Of a stretch of DNA of 64,000 nucleotides, positions 1 through 9,563 are shown one piece after another. Positions within the stretch are counted from its first letter, which is position 1. Each line of letters opens with the position of its first letter. Under the pieces are notes generated by a model. That model saw only the letters and a program-made list of their open reading frames with translations. It had not been told where the DNA came from and searched no databases. The position numbers were made by a program, and so were the translations under genes. Location: NCBI RefSeq assembly GCF_002979475.1, contig NZ_PCOY01000014.1:1-64000 (forward strand), given 5' to 3'. Origin of the DNA: Microbacterium sp. MYb62. Its GTDB lineage: Bacteria; Actinomycetota; Actinomycetes; Actinomycetales; Microbacteriaceae.

Positions 1-66
1 GGGGCGGTCTGGGGAGGGGCAGTACGGCGGCGTCAGCCGGAAGGCGGAGAAAGTAGGACGGCGGCG

Positions 67-1344
67 TCAGAGCGGGAGGACGATCGCGGCGATCAGGCCG
101 CCGCCCTTGCGTGCGCGGAGGCGCACCTCACCCGCGTGGGTCTTCGCGACGCTCTGCACGATCGCGAGGCCCAGGCCGGTGCCGTCGGGGCCGGCCGACG
201 TGCGACTCGCATCGCCGCGATAGAACGGCTCGGTGAGCAGCTCCAGGGTCGCGGGGGCGATCGGGGTCCCGGTGTTCTCGACCTCGACGATCGCGCGCCC
301 GCGCTCGCGTCGACAGCGCACCCAGAGCTCGCCCTCCGGCACGTTGTGGCGGATGCCATTCTCGAGCAGGTTGCGCACCGCCCTAGACAGCAGGACCGTG
401 TCGCCCTGCACGGTGAGTTCGCGGAGGTTCGTGTGCACCGCGATCTCCTGGGCGTCGAGGTCGTCGATCTCCTCCTGGATGAGTCCGCTCAGCTCGACGG
501 GTTCGACCTCTTCCAGGCCGGTGCGGGCGCGAGCGAGGGCGAGCAGCGCCGTGATGAGACGTTCGCTCTGCTCCGTGGCGCGCAGGGCGCGCCGCATGTT
601 GGCCTGCAGATCCGCCGGCACAGCACCCTGTTCGAGCGGGATCTCCAGGGCCGTGCGGGTGGTCGTCAGCGGGGTGCGCAGCTCGTGCGAGGCGTTCGCC
701 ACGAAGCGATCCTGCGCGGTGAACGCCGACTGCAGTCGGTCGAGCATCCCGTCGATCGTGTCGCCCAGCTCCTTGATCTCGTCGTCCGGACCCGGAAGAT
801 CGAGGCGGCGCCCGAGGTCGCGCTCCGAGATGTCGCGCGCCGCGGCCGTGACCTCTCCGATGCGGTCGAGTGAACGGCGCGCCAGCCAGAACGCGATCGC
901 GCCGGCGACGCCGGTGAAGCCCACGAGCACGACGATCGACCACAGCAGCAGCCCGCCGCCGACTTCATCGGCGAGGAACGTCGACTGCTGCAGCACCGCA
1001 CCCTCGACCGCATCCAGCGACGTCGTGTCCGTGGGGAGGCTGAACCAGATCTCGCTGATGTCGGCGGTCTCGGCGAAGTAGGTGCACCCGGTGCTCGTGG
1101 TCCCGTACAGGAGGCCGGGCTCTTCGGTGATGGGTGCGACATCCGTGATGTCGGGCGCGCTCGTCCCCCCGGCGATCTGGGTGTCCCAGAGCGCGGGCAG
1201 GCAACTCGCGGCGGTCGTGTCGATCGCGGAGGCGAACAGCTGCTGCACCACCAGGTACTGCACGGTGAGCAGCGCGGCACCCGCCGCGATGAACACCCCG
1301 GCGATGATGATCACCAGCCGGGTTCGGAAGCTCATGCGTCTCAT
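67..1344 (-). CDS. Two-component sensor histidine kinase
   Basis: Membrane sensor kinase of 425 residues. One membrane segment lies near residues 10-30 and a second near 129-153, enclosing an extracytoplasmic loop of about 100 residues. A HAMP-like linker follows, then a HisKA box with the phospho-acceptor His near residue 220 (ASHELRTPL), an N-box near 324 (NLLENGIRH) and a GTGLGL ATP-lid motif near 389. The start at 1344 is chosen because it overlaps the stop of the response regulator as ATGA; an open frame extends further upstream into that gene but is not needed. The pair faces a divergent lipoprotein/exporter operon, so it probably senses a cell-envelope or antibiotic-type signal and controls that exporter. 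The ligand is unknown. Confidence 0.93.
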   Translation of the reverse strand: MRRMSFRTRLVIIIAGVFIAAGAALLTVQYLVVQQLFASAIDTTAASCLPALWDTQIAGGTSAPDITDVAPITEEPGLLYGTTSTGCTYFAETADISEIWFSLPTDTTSLDAVEGAVLQQSTFLADEVGGGLLLWSIVVLVGFTGVAGAIAFWLARRSLDRIGEVTAAARDISERDLGRRLDLPGPDDEIKELGDTIDGMLDRLQSAFTAQDRFVANASHELRTPLTTTRTALEIPLEQGAVPADLQANMRRALRATEQSERLITALLALARARTGLEEVEPVELSGLIQEEIDDLDAQEIAVHTNLRELTVQGDTVLLSRAVRNLLENGIRHNVPEGELWVRCRRERGRAIVEVENTGTPIAPATLELLTEPFYRGDASRTSAGPDGTGLGLAIVQSVAKTHAGEVRLRARKGGGLIAAIVLPL

Positions 1345-2006
1345 GTCGTCCCCACTCGATAGCCGTGACCCGCCGCGGACTGGATGACCTCCGGCGACCC
1401 GAGTTTGCGGCGCAGCGTATGCACCACGATCTTGACCACGCCGCGAGTGCGCTCCAGCGGCTCGTCCCACACCTCGTCGAGCAGGTCGTCCGCGCTGACG
1501 TACCCGCCTTCCGCGGCGAGCAGCGTCTCGAGCACCCCGAACTCCTTGAGGGTGAGCCGGATCGGGGTGCCGTCACGCTCCACGATGCGCCGCACGATGT
1601 CCAGACGCACGCCCGCGTGCTCCAGGACCGCACTCGCCCGCGCCGAACCTCCACGACGGCCCAGGGCGCGGATGCGCGCTAGCAGCTCCACGTAGGCGAA
1701 CGGTTTGGCGAGGTAGTCGTCGGCGCCCAGGTCGAGCCCTTCGACCCGGTCGTTGAGGGTCCCGGCAGCGGTGAGCATGAGGATGCGCGCCGGGTATTCC
1801 TGGGCGACGAGCGTGCGGCACACCGCGTCGCCGCTCAGCACCGGAAGGTCGCGATCGAGCACGATCACGTCCACATCGGCGGATGCGGCCGCGGACAGGG
1901 CATGGGCGCCGTCGCGCGCCACATCCACGAGGTATCCCTCGCGGCGCAGGCCGTCGGCCAGCGTGTCGGCCAGGTCGGCCTCGTCCTCCACCAGAAGCAG
2001 TCGCAT
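1341..2006 (-). CDS. OmpR/PhoB-type response regulator
   Basis: DNA-binding response regulator of 221 residues. The receiver domain has acidic residues at the N-terminus (LLLVEDEAD), the phospho-acceptor Asp at residue 51 (VLDRDLP), a conserved Thr (MLTAAGT) and Lys (DDYLAKPF). The C-terminal half is a winged helix of OmpR type (LTLKEFGVLETLL ... VVKIVVHTLRRKLG). The start at 2006 has a good ribosome site (GGGAGG) and the canonical receiver N-terminus; the longer open frame upstream is spurious. It is translationally coupled to the kinase downstream by a 4-nt overlap. Its likely target is the divergent operon starting at 2143. Confidence 0.95.
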   Translation of the reverse strand: MRLLLVEDEADLADTLADGLRREGYLVDVARDGAHALSAAASADVDVIVLDRDLPVLSGDAVCRTLVAQEYPARILMLTAAGTLNDRVEGLDLGADDYLAKPFAYVELLARIRALGRRGGSARASAVLEHAGVRLDIVRRIVERDGTPIRLTLKEFGVLETLLAAEGGYVSADDLLDEVWDEPLERTRGVVKIVVHTLRRKLGSPEVIQSAAGHGYRVGTT

Positions 2007-2039
2007 GGCACCTCCCGTCTCCGAGGGTGCGCTCACCGC

Positions 2040-2056
2040 GGTTAGTTTCCGGTTAG
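2040..2056 (+). promoter_or_regulatory. Tandem GGTTAG direct repeat, candidate response-regulator site
   Basis: GGTTAG occurs at 2040-2045 and again at 2051-2056, exactly 11 bp apart start to start. OmpR-family regulators commonly bind direct repeats with one helical turn spacing. The site lies in the 136-bp gap between the divergent regulator gene and the lipoprotein/exporter operon, so it could serve both autoregulation and exporter control. Function is inferred. Confidence 0.5.
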
Positions 2057-2142
2057 GCGCCGTCATACCCACAGCAAACCATCGCATCCGTAGAACTGAC
2101 TGCACGTCGTGGATGAGCTGCGACCGCGAGAAAGGGAAAGTC

Positions 2143-2904
2143 ATGTTCGACTCGAAAGCACGCCGTTCACTGGCGGCGATGCCCGCTGTCGTGGCGCTCT
2201 TCGCGCTCGCCGCGTGCAGCGCCCCCTCCGGGGACGACAAGGCGAAGGACGGCGCGAACGATGCCGCCGCGGCGAGGTTCGTGACCTGTCTGACCGATGA
2301 GGGGCAGACGGCGAAGATCGTCGAAGACGGCCAGGTGGGTCTCCTGATGCCCGATGCGCCGGCGGACGGAGGGATCGGCACGCTGAGCGACAGTTCGGCG
2401 TCGCTCGGCGAGGGAGAGGAGATGCCGTTCTCGATGTTCATCACGGATGAGGACGGCACCTGGCTCGCATCGACAGCGGCCTCCGGCTACCCGGAGGAGG
2501 GTGGACAGCGAGCCGCGTGGGAGAAGTGCGAGGAGGATGTCCCCGAATTCACGCAGCCGGAGCCCGACATCTCGGACAGCGAAGGGTCGCAGACGCAGAT
2601 GATCTCGCCCGAGGAGCTGGCCGAGTCGGGACTCGCGTTCGCCGCGTGTGCCCGGAAGAACGGCTTCACGGACTTCGCCGACCCCGATGCAGACGGCATG
2701 CTCGTGCTGCCCGTCGCGATCACCGAGGATGAGGCGCGAACCCTCCTCGACGCGTGCGCGGAGTCCGTCGGTGAAGGCATGCCGCCGATGTTCACCGCGG
2801 AGAGCATCGAAGCCGCCGACTTCGACTGGTACTCCGTGATGAGCGAGTACTTCGAGGGCGGCATGATGGCGGCGACCACCGTGCCGTCCGGGGGTGAAGA
2901 ATGA
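2143..2904 (+). CDS. Predicted secreted lipoprotein, first gene of exporter operon
   Basis: 253-residue protein with a lipoprotein signal: basic start, hydrophobic stretch, then a lipobox with Cys near residue 24 (LFALAACSAPSG). The mature part is acidic and contains two loosely similar segments, each with a CxxxxG-type start (CLTDEGQT and CARKNGFT) followed by a D/G-rich stretch and a second Cys, suggesting a duplicated small domain. I do not recognise the family. The start at 2143 is preceded by a purine-rich site (GAAAGGGAAAG). It overlaps the next gene by ATGA, so it is probably made together with the membrane-fusion protein and ABC exporter, perhaps as a surface accessory or signal-binding partner. 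Confidence 0.85.
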   Translation: MFDSKARRSLAAMPAVVALFALAACSAPSGDDKAKDGANDAAAARFVTCLTDEGQTAKIVEDGQVGLLMPDAPADGGIGTLSDSSASLGEGEEMPFSMFITDEDGTWLASTAASGYPEEGGQRAAWEKCEEDVPEFTQPEPDISDSEGSQTQMISPEELAESGLAFAACARKNGFTDFADPDADGMLVLPVAITEDEARTLLDACAESVGEGMPPMFTAESIEAADFDWYSVMSEYFEGGMMAATTVPSGGEE

Positions 2905-3952
2905 GCCGCCGGCTGACCAAGGTGCTGCTGCCGGTCGGGGTGCTGCTCGTGGCCGCGGCGGTGACGTTGGCGGTGCTGCAGCCGTGGAGCTCGGTCGCCG
3001 AGACGCCGGACGACGGCGAGAAGCCGGTCACGGTGAAAGCCGAGCTCACCACGCTCACCTCCGACCTGCGGCTCAACGGCAACCTGAGCTACGGGGCATC
3101 CATCGCACTCCCCGGTCGCGGGGGAACCATCACGCGCCTGCCGACCGCCGGCGATGTGATCGGCGTGGGGCAGGCGCTCTACGAAGTCGACGGGAAGTCG
3201 GTGATCGCGATGCGCGGCGACCGACCCTTCTGGCGCGACCTGGGCATCGGCGTCGAGAACGGCCCCGATGTGCGTCAGCTGGAGCAGGCACTCGCCGACC
3301 TCGGGTTCGGCAAGAACATGACGGTGGACGACGAGTTCACGGCGGTCACCGAGACCAACGTCAAGGCGTGGCAGAAGTCGCTCGGTGTCACGAAGGACGG
3401 TGTCGTGAAACTGGGCGACGTCGTCGCGATCACGGCGGCGTCCGTGCGCGTCGAGTCGGTCAAGGCGCAGCTGGGCGACCCCGCAGGGGCGAGCCCGCTG
3501 ACCTACACGAGCACCACTCTCCGTGTGGTCGCCAAGCTCACGGATGCCCAGGCGCGTGAGATCCTGCCGGGGACCCGCGTGACCGTCATCCTTCCGGACG
3601 GCACTGAGACGCCGGCGACGGTGACCGCGGTCGACCCCGGCGGTCAGCCGACCGACAAGGAGGGCGAGACCACTCCGGCCACGGCGAACGTCGAGTTCGA
3701 CGACCCGGCCGTCGCCGAGGGCATCGGACTGCGCGCCGTGAAGGTCGTGTTCGCGACCTCGGAGGTCAAGGATGCGCTCGTCGTGCCGGTCACCGCCCTC
3801 GTGGCGACGACCGACGGCGGGTATGCGGTCGATGTGGTGCGCAAGGGCGGCGAGATCGAACGCGTGTCGGTGGAGGTCGGCCTGATCGCCGACACCAAGG
3901 TGCAGGTGGTCGGCGGAGACCTCGCCGCGGGCGACGAAGTGGTGGTGGCGCA

Positions 3953-3956
<4 letters not shown>
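2901..3956 (+). CDS. HlyD/MacA-like membrane fusion protein with peptidoglycan-binding domain
   Basis: 351-residue adaptor of an ABC exporter. An N-terminal membrane anchor (residues about 7-27) is followed by a biotinyl-lipoyl-like segment, then a peptidoglycan-binding type-1 domain around residues 118-165 (VRQLEQALADLGFG ... VKAWQKSLGV). The C-terminal part has beta-barrel and membrane-proximal type segments. In Gram-positive bacteria such adaptors couple MacB-like permeases to the cell wall. Coupled by ATGA overlaps to the lipoprotein before it and the ATPase after it. Probably part of an antimicrobial-peptide or drug exporter; the substrate is not evident. Confidence 0.88.
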
Positions 3957-4659
<703 letters not shown>

Positions 4660-4663
<4 letters not shown>

Positions 4664-5868
4664 GGCGCCGGGGAGAGCGGATGCCGCGGCTCAGTGCCGC
4701 CGACAGCATCCGCACGGCTCTCATCGGCCCGCGGAGTCGCAAGATGCGCACGGCCCTGTCGGCGCTCGGTGTCGCTGTCGGCATCGCGGCGCTCACGTCC
4801 ATCACCGGCATCGCCGCGTCGAACCAGGCCGAGCTGCTGGCGAAACTCGATGCTCTCGGGGCGAACATGGTCGTCGTGGAACCCGGCTACGGGCCCGACA
4901 ACAAGCCGGTCGCCCTTCCGGAGACGGCGGCCGCGATGATCGAGCGGATCACGGGGGTCGAGCAGGTCGGCGTGCTGGAGAAGGTGCCGGAGGGAACCGG
5001 TGTGTACCGCAACGACCTCATGCCGAAGAGTCAGGGCAACGGGCTGACCGCGTTCGCGGCGAGTCCGGACTTCCTGTCGTCGGTCGAGGGATCGGTGGCG
5101 AAGGGGTCATGGTTCGACGAGGCCGATCGTTCGCTCCCGGTGACCGTGCTCGGGGCAGCTGCGGCGGCGCGGATGGGCATCACGGAGCCGGGGGTGCGCG
5201 TGTGGATCGGAGAGCAGTGGTACACGGTGATCGGGATCCTCGACTCGGCCGGTCTCGCCGAGTCGATCGACGCGAGTGCGTTCCTCGGCGATCGCTGGGC
5301 AGCCGAGCACGTATCGGCGAAGGGTGATGACACCATCGCGTCGATCTACGTGCGCATGGCCGACGGCGGCACGGGCGAGAAGGTCCGCGACGCGATCGCT
5401 CGTGCGGCGAACCCCTCGTCGCCGTATGTGCAGGTCACCGCGCTCGGCGAGCTCGCCGGGGCACGGGACACCGCCGACGACTCGCTGTCCGGCCTTGCGG
5501 TCGGGCTCGCGGCGATCGCTCTGCTGGTCGGAGGGATCGGCATCGCCAACACGATGGTGGTGGCGGTGCTGGAGCGTCGTGGCGAGATCGGGCTCAGGAG
5601 GGCCCTCGGTGCCCGTTCGGGGCAGATCGCGGGGCAGTTCGTGGCGGAGGCGATCGTGCTCGGCGGCCTGGGGGGCATCGCCGGCGTGATCTGCGGGGCG
5701 CTCGGGGTCGTCGCATACGCGTCGATCCAGGGGCAGGCGGTGACGATCCCCCTGGTGGTGCTCGTCGGCGGGCCCTTCGTGGCGCTGGTGGTCGGCGTGA
5801 TCGCAGGGCTGTATCCCGCGGTCAGTGCCGCGCGGCTCTCCCCGACGGCGGCCCTCCGGACGGTCTGA
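4660..5868 (+). CDS. ABC exporter permease (MacB/FtsX type)
   Basis: 402-residue permease with one N-terminal membrane helix (about residues 28-50), a large extracytoplasmic domain of roughly 220 residues (MacB periplasmic-core-like) and three C-terminal helices forming an FtsX domain with the usual VAVLERRGEIGLRRALGA cytoplasmic motif. Last gene of the four-gene operon, overlapping the ATPase gene by ATGA. A strong inverted repeat follows the stop codon. Confidence 0.94.
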
Positions 5869-5910
5869 CGGCCGGGGGTGCTCCGTCTGCACGACCCGTC
5901 CGTTCGTTCG

Positions 5911-5967
5911 CCGACACGCCAGATGTCGGACGCATTCCCTGAGTGCGTCCGACATCTGGCGTGTCGG
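5911..5967. terminator. Perfect 24-bp inverted repeat after exporter operon
   Basis: Arms at 5911-5934 and 5944-5967 are perfect 24-bp complements with a 9-nt loop. There is no T-tract, but actinobacterial terminators often lack one. It could end the exporter transcript or be a repetitive extragenic palindrome. Confidence 0.6.
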
Positions 5968-6046
5968 CCTGCATCACGGCGGGGCATGGCGACCGTGAGA
6001 GGGCGAACCCCTGCGGTGCGGACGAGCCCGGGCGTAGCCTGTGGCC

Positions 6047-7522
6047 GTGGACGGGTTCGCGGTGGTCGACTTCGGGTTCGCGCGCGAGGTGCTGCAGCGG
6101 GGCATCGCGGCGCTGTACCTCGTCGCGTTCGTGTCGAGCCTGAACCAGTTCCGACCTCTTCTCGGCGAACACGGGCTGCTTCCCGCCCCGGCCCTCCTCG
6201 AGTGGGTCGGGCAGAAGGCGGAGCGGCGGCGGATGCTGCATCCGACCCTGTTCTCGCGCGTCCGCTACACCGACCGCCGGCTCGTCGCGCTGTGTGTGGT
6301 CGGCATCGTGGTCGCGGCGCTTCTCGTCATCGGCATCCCGCAGTGGGGTCCGCCGTGGATGCCGATGCTCTGCTTCCTCGTGCTGTGGCTCGGATACATG
6401 TCGATCGTCAGCATCGGGCAGACCTTCTACTCGTTCGGCTGGGAGATGCTGCTGCTCGAATCGGGATTCCTCGCCGCATTCCTCGGGTCGAACGATCAGC
6501 CTCCGCCGACGATGGTGATCGTGCTGTTCTGGTGGCTGGTGTTCCGGTTGGAGTTCGGCGCGGGGATGATCAAGATCCGCGGCGGGCGCGAGTGGCGCGA
6601 CCTGACGGCGATGACCTCCCACCACGAGACGCAGCCGATGCCGGGTCCGCTGAGCCGGCAGGCGCATCTGCTGCCGCGCTGGTTCCACCGGGGCGAGGTG
6701 GTGGGCAATCATTTCGCACAGCTCGTGGTGCCGTTCTTCCTCTTCGCGCCGCTGCTGTCGCTGTGGGTGGCGGGGCCGGTGCCGCAGATCGTCGGCGCGG
6801 TGGCGGCATCCATCGTGATCCTGACGCAGGCGTGGCTCGTGGTGACGGGGAACTTCGCGTGGTTGAACGGGGCGACGATGGTGATCGCGTTCTCGGCGAT
6901 CGGATTGTCGGGGGTGGGGTCGCCCGAGGACGTGCCGCCGACCGACGCGCCCTGGATCCTCTTCGGCATCCCCCTGTACTGGGTGGTGGTCACCTCGGCC
7001 GTCGGTCTGCTCTACGTCGTGGTGAGCGTGCCGGCGATGCGCAATCTCTTCGCGCGGCGCCAGCTCATGAACGCGAGCTTCAACCGCTGGCAGCTCGCCA
7101 ACGCGTACGGCGCCTTCGGCACGGTCACGAAGGAGCGCATCGAGATCGTCGTCGAAGGCTCGGCTGACGAGGAGGGCGCGGAGTGGCGCGAATACGAGTT
7201 CAAGGGCAAACCCGGAGACGTGCGCCGGATGCCGCGGCAGTTCGCTCCGTACCACCTGCGCCTCGACTGGCTGATGTGGTTCCTGCCGCTCGGGCACTCG
7301 TTCGACGACTGGTTCACGGCGTTCCTGGTGCGGCTGCTCGAAGCGGATGCTCCGACACTGCGGATGCTGCGCGCCGACCCGTTCGAGGGCCAGCAGCCCC
7401 GGTGGGTGCGCGCCGTGTCGTACCGCTACCGCTTCGCCACACGTGCGGAGAAGCGCGCCGACGGTGTGGTGTGGGTGCGGACCCGCCGCCGCGTGGTGCT
7501 CGGCCCGTTCGGGCTGCGGTGA
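6047..7522 (+). CDS. Lipase-maturation-factor-like membrane protein
   Basis: About 491 residues with several membrane helices between residues about 20 and 345 and a soluble C-terminal part. Family hallmarks are RLEFGAGMIKIRGG, DLTAMTSHHETQPMPGP and, near the C-terminus, a segment ending in FAPYHLRLDWLMWFLPLG. Lipase maturation factors in animals assist lipase folding in the ER; the bacterial homologues have no assigned role. The start at GTG 6047 is favoured because TAGCCT at 6035-6040 lies 6 nt upstream, giving a leaderless-type start; GTG at 6041 is the alternative. It is a single-gene unit, convergent with the rhodanese gene. Confidence 0.85.
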   Translation: MDGFAVVDFGFAREVLQRGIAALYLVAFVSSLNQFRPLLGEHGLLPAPALLEWVGQKAERRRMLHPTLFSRVRYTDRRLVALCVVGIVVAALLVIGIPQWGPPWMPMLCFLVLWLGYMSIVSIGQTFYSFGWEMLLLESGFLAAFLGSNDQPPPTMVIVLFWWLVFRLEFGAGMIKIRGGREWRDLTAMTSHHETQPMPGPLSRQAHLLPRWFHRGEVVGNHFAQLVVPFFLFAPLLSLWVAGPVPQIVGAVAASIVILTQAWLVVTGNFAWLNGATMVIAFSAIGLSGVGSPEDVPPTDAPWILFGIPLYWVVVTSAVGLLYVVVSVPAMRNLFARRQLMNASFNRWQLANAYGAFGTVTKERIEIVVEGSADEEGAEWREYEFKGKPGDVRRMPRQFAPYHLRLDWLMWFLPLGHSFDDWFTAFLVRLLEADAPTLRMLRADPFEGQQPRWVRAVSYRYRFATRAEKRADGVVWVRTRRRVVLGPFGLR

Positions 7523-7535
7523 GGCGGGTGCTTTC

Positions 7536-7584
7536 GGGAGGAGTCCTCCCCTTCGGGAGGAGCCTCGCGGCGAAAGCCTCCGCC
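7536..7584. terminator. GC-rich hairpin region between convergent genes
   Basis: GGGAGGA at 7536-7542 pairs with TCCTCCC at 7544-7550, and the motif CTTCGGGAGGAG is repeated just downstream with CCTCC at 7577-7581. Several overlapping stems can form between two converging genes, so this is a plausible bidirectional terminator. Confidence 0.4.
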
Positions 7585-7628
7585 CCGCGCGGAGAAGTCC
7601 GCCCGACGTGACCACGCACGCGGCAGTG

Positions 7629-8036
7629 TCAGGCCTCGGCGGTCACCAGAGGGTCGGGCTGCTGGCGGGAGACGACCCCGGCCGACTCGACCTCGAACCC
7701 GTTGCGGACCCAGTATTCGTACCCGCCGAGCAGCTCGCGCACATCGAGGCCGGCGGCGAGCAGCACGCGCGCGGTCGACGTCGCGCCGTTGCACCCCGGG
7801 CCCCAGCCGTAGACGATGAGCGTGCGGTCGCGGGGGAGCGTCTCGAGTCCGGATGCGACCTCGGTCTTGGGTAGATGCCGTGCACCGGCGATGTGGCCGT
7901 GCTGCCAGGACTCCAGGCGCCGCGTGTCGACCAGCACCGCCTCGCTCGCTGCCACGGCATCGTGCGCGGCGACCGCGTCGATCTCGTAGTCCAGGCGCGC
8001 GTCGACGTACGCGAGCCGCGCACCGAGACGGCTCAT
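7629..8036 (-). CDS. Rhodanese-domain protein
   Basis: 135-residue single rhodanese domain. The segments AVLVDTRRLESWQHGHIAGARHLP and LIVYGWGPGCNGATSTARVLLAAG are typical. The active-site loop here carries a Cys (GPGCNGAT), so sulfur transfer is possible. The start at 8036 overlaps the stop of the aldolase gene as ATGA, so the two are co-translated. Its role inside a D-amino-acid locus is unclear; sulfur released from D-cysteine-type substrates is one idea. Confidence 0.85.
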   Translation of the reverse strand: MSRLGARLAYVDARLDYEIDAVAAHDAVAASEAVLVDTRRLESWQHGHIAGARHLPKTEVASGLETLPRDRTLIVYGWGPGCNGATSTARVLLAAGLDVRELLGGYEYWVRNGFEVESAGVVSRQQPDPLVTAEA

Positions 8037-8665
8037 GGCCGAGGTGCGCCGAGGATCGCGGCGAGCTGCGGCAGCTGAGCGGGATCCTCGAGTGCCGAGC
8101 CGACGGCGACCACGTGGGCGCCGGCGTCGAGGTATTCGCCCGCGTTGGCCGCGTTCATGCCACCCGTGGTCACGAATCGCGCCTGGGGGAAGGGACCGTT
8201 CATCGCCGTGAGCCACTGCGGACCGAGCACCGAGGCGGGGAAGGCCTTGAGCCAGGTGAGTCCTGCCGTCAGGGCGGACTGCACCTCGCTCGCCGTGGCG
8301 ACGCCGGGGAGGCTGAGCAGCCCGGCCTCCTGCGAGGCACGCACGACGTCGAGGTCGAGCCCGGGGCTGACCGTGAACGAGGCGCCGGCGGAGACCGCCT
8401 GGGTGACATGCTCGACCGACACGACGGTGCCGGCGCCGACGACCTTGCCGCGCTCGCGTCCGGCGGCGGCGACCACGCGCAGCGCCTCGACGTCGGCCGC
8501 GGTCTGGATGGGGAGTTCGACGACGTCGATCCCGAGGTCCCACGCGGTGGTCGACACCGCGAGACTCCGCTCCGCCCCCATGCCGCGCAGGATCGCCATC
8601 AGGCGCGTGCCGCCGAAGAGCTCGTCGAAGCCGGAGTTGTCCATCGTGATCCCTGTTCCCGTCAT
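8033..8665 (-). CDS. eda: KDPG/KHG-type 2-keto-3-deoxy acid aldolase
   Basis: 210-residue class I aldolase of the KDPG / 4-hydroxy-2-oxoglutarate family. The general base Glu is in VVELPIQT and the Schiff-base Lys in TWLKAFPAS; the GAGTVVS and TGGMN phosphate-binding-type segments are present. Such enzymes cleave KDPG or 4-hydroxy-2-oxoglutarate to pyruvate plus an aldehyde. Position next to a D-amino-acid operon favours a 2-oxo-acid product of amino-acid deamination over the Entner-Doudoroff route. An internal start at 8644 is also possible. Confidence 0.88.
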   Translation of the reverse strand: MTGTGITMDNSGFDELFGGTRLMAILRGMGAERSLAVSTTAWDLGIDVVELPIQTAADVEALRVVAAAGRERGKVVGAGTVVSVEHVTQAVSAGASFTVSPGLDLDVVRASQEAGLLSLPGVATASEVQSALTAGLTWLKAFPASVLGPQWLTAMNGPFPQARFVTTGGMNAANAGEYLDAGAHVVAVGSALEDPAQLPQLAAILGAPRP

Positions 8666-8675
8666 CGTTCTTCCG

Positions 8676-8703
8676 TCATCGTGTTCTGGTCATCGTGTTC
8701 TGG
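8676..8703. repeat. 14-bp tandem duplication at regulator stop codon
   Basis: TCATCGTGTTCTGG at 8676-8689 is repeated exactly at 8690-8703. The second copy encodes the last residues and stop codon of the regulator gene; the first is downstream of it. A recent slippage event is likely. Confidence 0.8.
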
Positions 8704-9406
8704 CCTCGTCGAGGTACGAATAGGCGGTCACCCGTGAGATGCCGAGCCGCTTCGCGATGGCCTCCACGGACTTGCGCATCTGCGTGGCTCCGCGCTGATC
8801 CAGCCGCTCCAGCACCGTGATCTTGTCGTCGCGCGACATGCTCGCAAGCGGCCGCCCGATCTCGCCGATGGCCTCGGTGATCATGGAATCCATCACCGAC
8901 ACGAGGTCGGCTCCGAAGTGCTCTTTCGGAGCGTCCGCGGGCACGGGCGAGGGCAGGAGCGCGTCGAGTGTCTTGCGGGCGAGCAGCAGGGGGCTGAGGT
9001 CGACGTTCACGCACAGCGACGCGATGATGTCGCCCGCGCCATTGTGGAAGTAGACCGAGGAGCAGCGGAGTTCCCGCCCGTCGCTGGTGTACCCGGTGTA
9101 TCCGAAGGCGTCGTGGTTCCCCCGCCTGTCCTTCAGCACGTCCAGGCCGAGCGAGGTCGACGGTCCGCCGACGGCTCGCCCGGTGACGTGCCCGTTCTCG
9201 ATGGCCATGATCGTGTGGCCGAGGTCGACGTCGGTGCCGTCGAGGTTGTGGAGCACGACCTCGACGGTGGGCCCCGCCGCCGTGGCGAGGGCGCGCAGCA
9301 CCGGTCGATAGAGGCGGAGGATCTCTTCGGCACTCTCGTACGTCTCCCGCGCGAGGTCGTCGGCCAGGGCTGCGACCGCGTTCTCTGGTGTCGTCGATGT
9401 CGGCAT
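8690..9406 (-). CDS. YheO/DauR-like PAS-HTH transcriptional regulator
   Basis: About 238 residues. The N-terminal two-thirds match the YheO-type PAS-like sensor (VEVVLHNLDGTDVDLGHTI ... GRAVGGPSTSLGLDVL, and later SSVYFHNGAGDIIASLCVNVD). The C-terminus has a helix-turn-helix (VEAIAKRLGISRVTAYSYLDEA). DauR of Pseudomonas, a repressor of D-arginine use, belongs to this family. It is divergent from the D-amino-acid operon, so it is probably the local regulator. The start at ATG 9406 (GGGAG ribosome site) is preferred over a TTG at 9430. Confidence 0.88.
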   Translation of the reverse strand: MPTSTTPENAVAALADDLARETYESAEEILRLYRPVLRALATAAGPTVEVVLHNLDGTDVDLGHTIMAIENGHVTGRAVGGPSTSLGLDVLKDRRGNHDAFGYTGYTSDGRELRCSSVYFHNGAGDIIASLCVNVDLSPLLLARKTLDALLPSPVPADAPKEHFGADLVSVMDSMITEAIGEIGRPLASMSRDDKITVLERLDQRGATQMRKSVEAIAKRLGISRVTAYSYLDEARTR

Positions 9407-9458
9407 TCTGTGACTCCCATCCGGGGGCAACGATACAGGCGTACAAAAAATACGGGGG

Positions 9459-9475
9459 ATAGACAGATTGTCTAT
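9459..9475. promoter_or_regulatory. Palindromic operator ATAGACA-N3-TGTCTAT
   Basis: A perfect 7-bp dyad with 3-bp spacer (ATAGACAGATTGTCTAT) sits in the AT-rich part of the divergent gap between the DauR-like regulator and the transporter operon. It is the best candidate binding site for that regulator. No other dyad of similar quality is seen in the gap. Confidence 0.55.
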
Positions 9476-9563
9476 TTCGCTGTTAGTTTATCCACGCCCC
9501 GACGATCCGTCGAGGCCGACCGCAACGGATGCGGGCGCGCATCAACCGAGCAAGGAGCCCCGG

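Noticed and set aside
1..66. GGCGGCGTCAG repeat at 26-36 and 60-70 as a regulatory element
   Set aside because: Short and in GC-rich DNA at the window edge; no gene context is visible upstream.
5911..5967. Terminal inverted repeat of an insertion sequence
   Set aside because: The arms are only 9 nt apart with no transposase between or near them.
5822..7615. 597-codon minus-strand frame opposite the lipase-maturation-factor-like gene
   Set aside because: Composition is that of a shadow frame, and the plus frame matches a known family.
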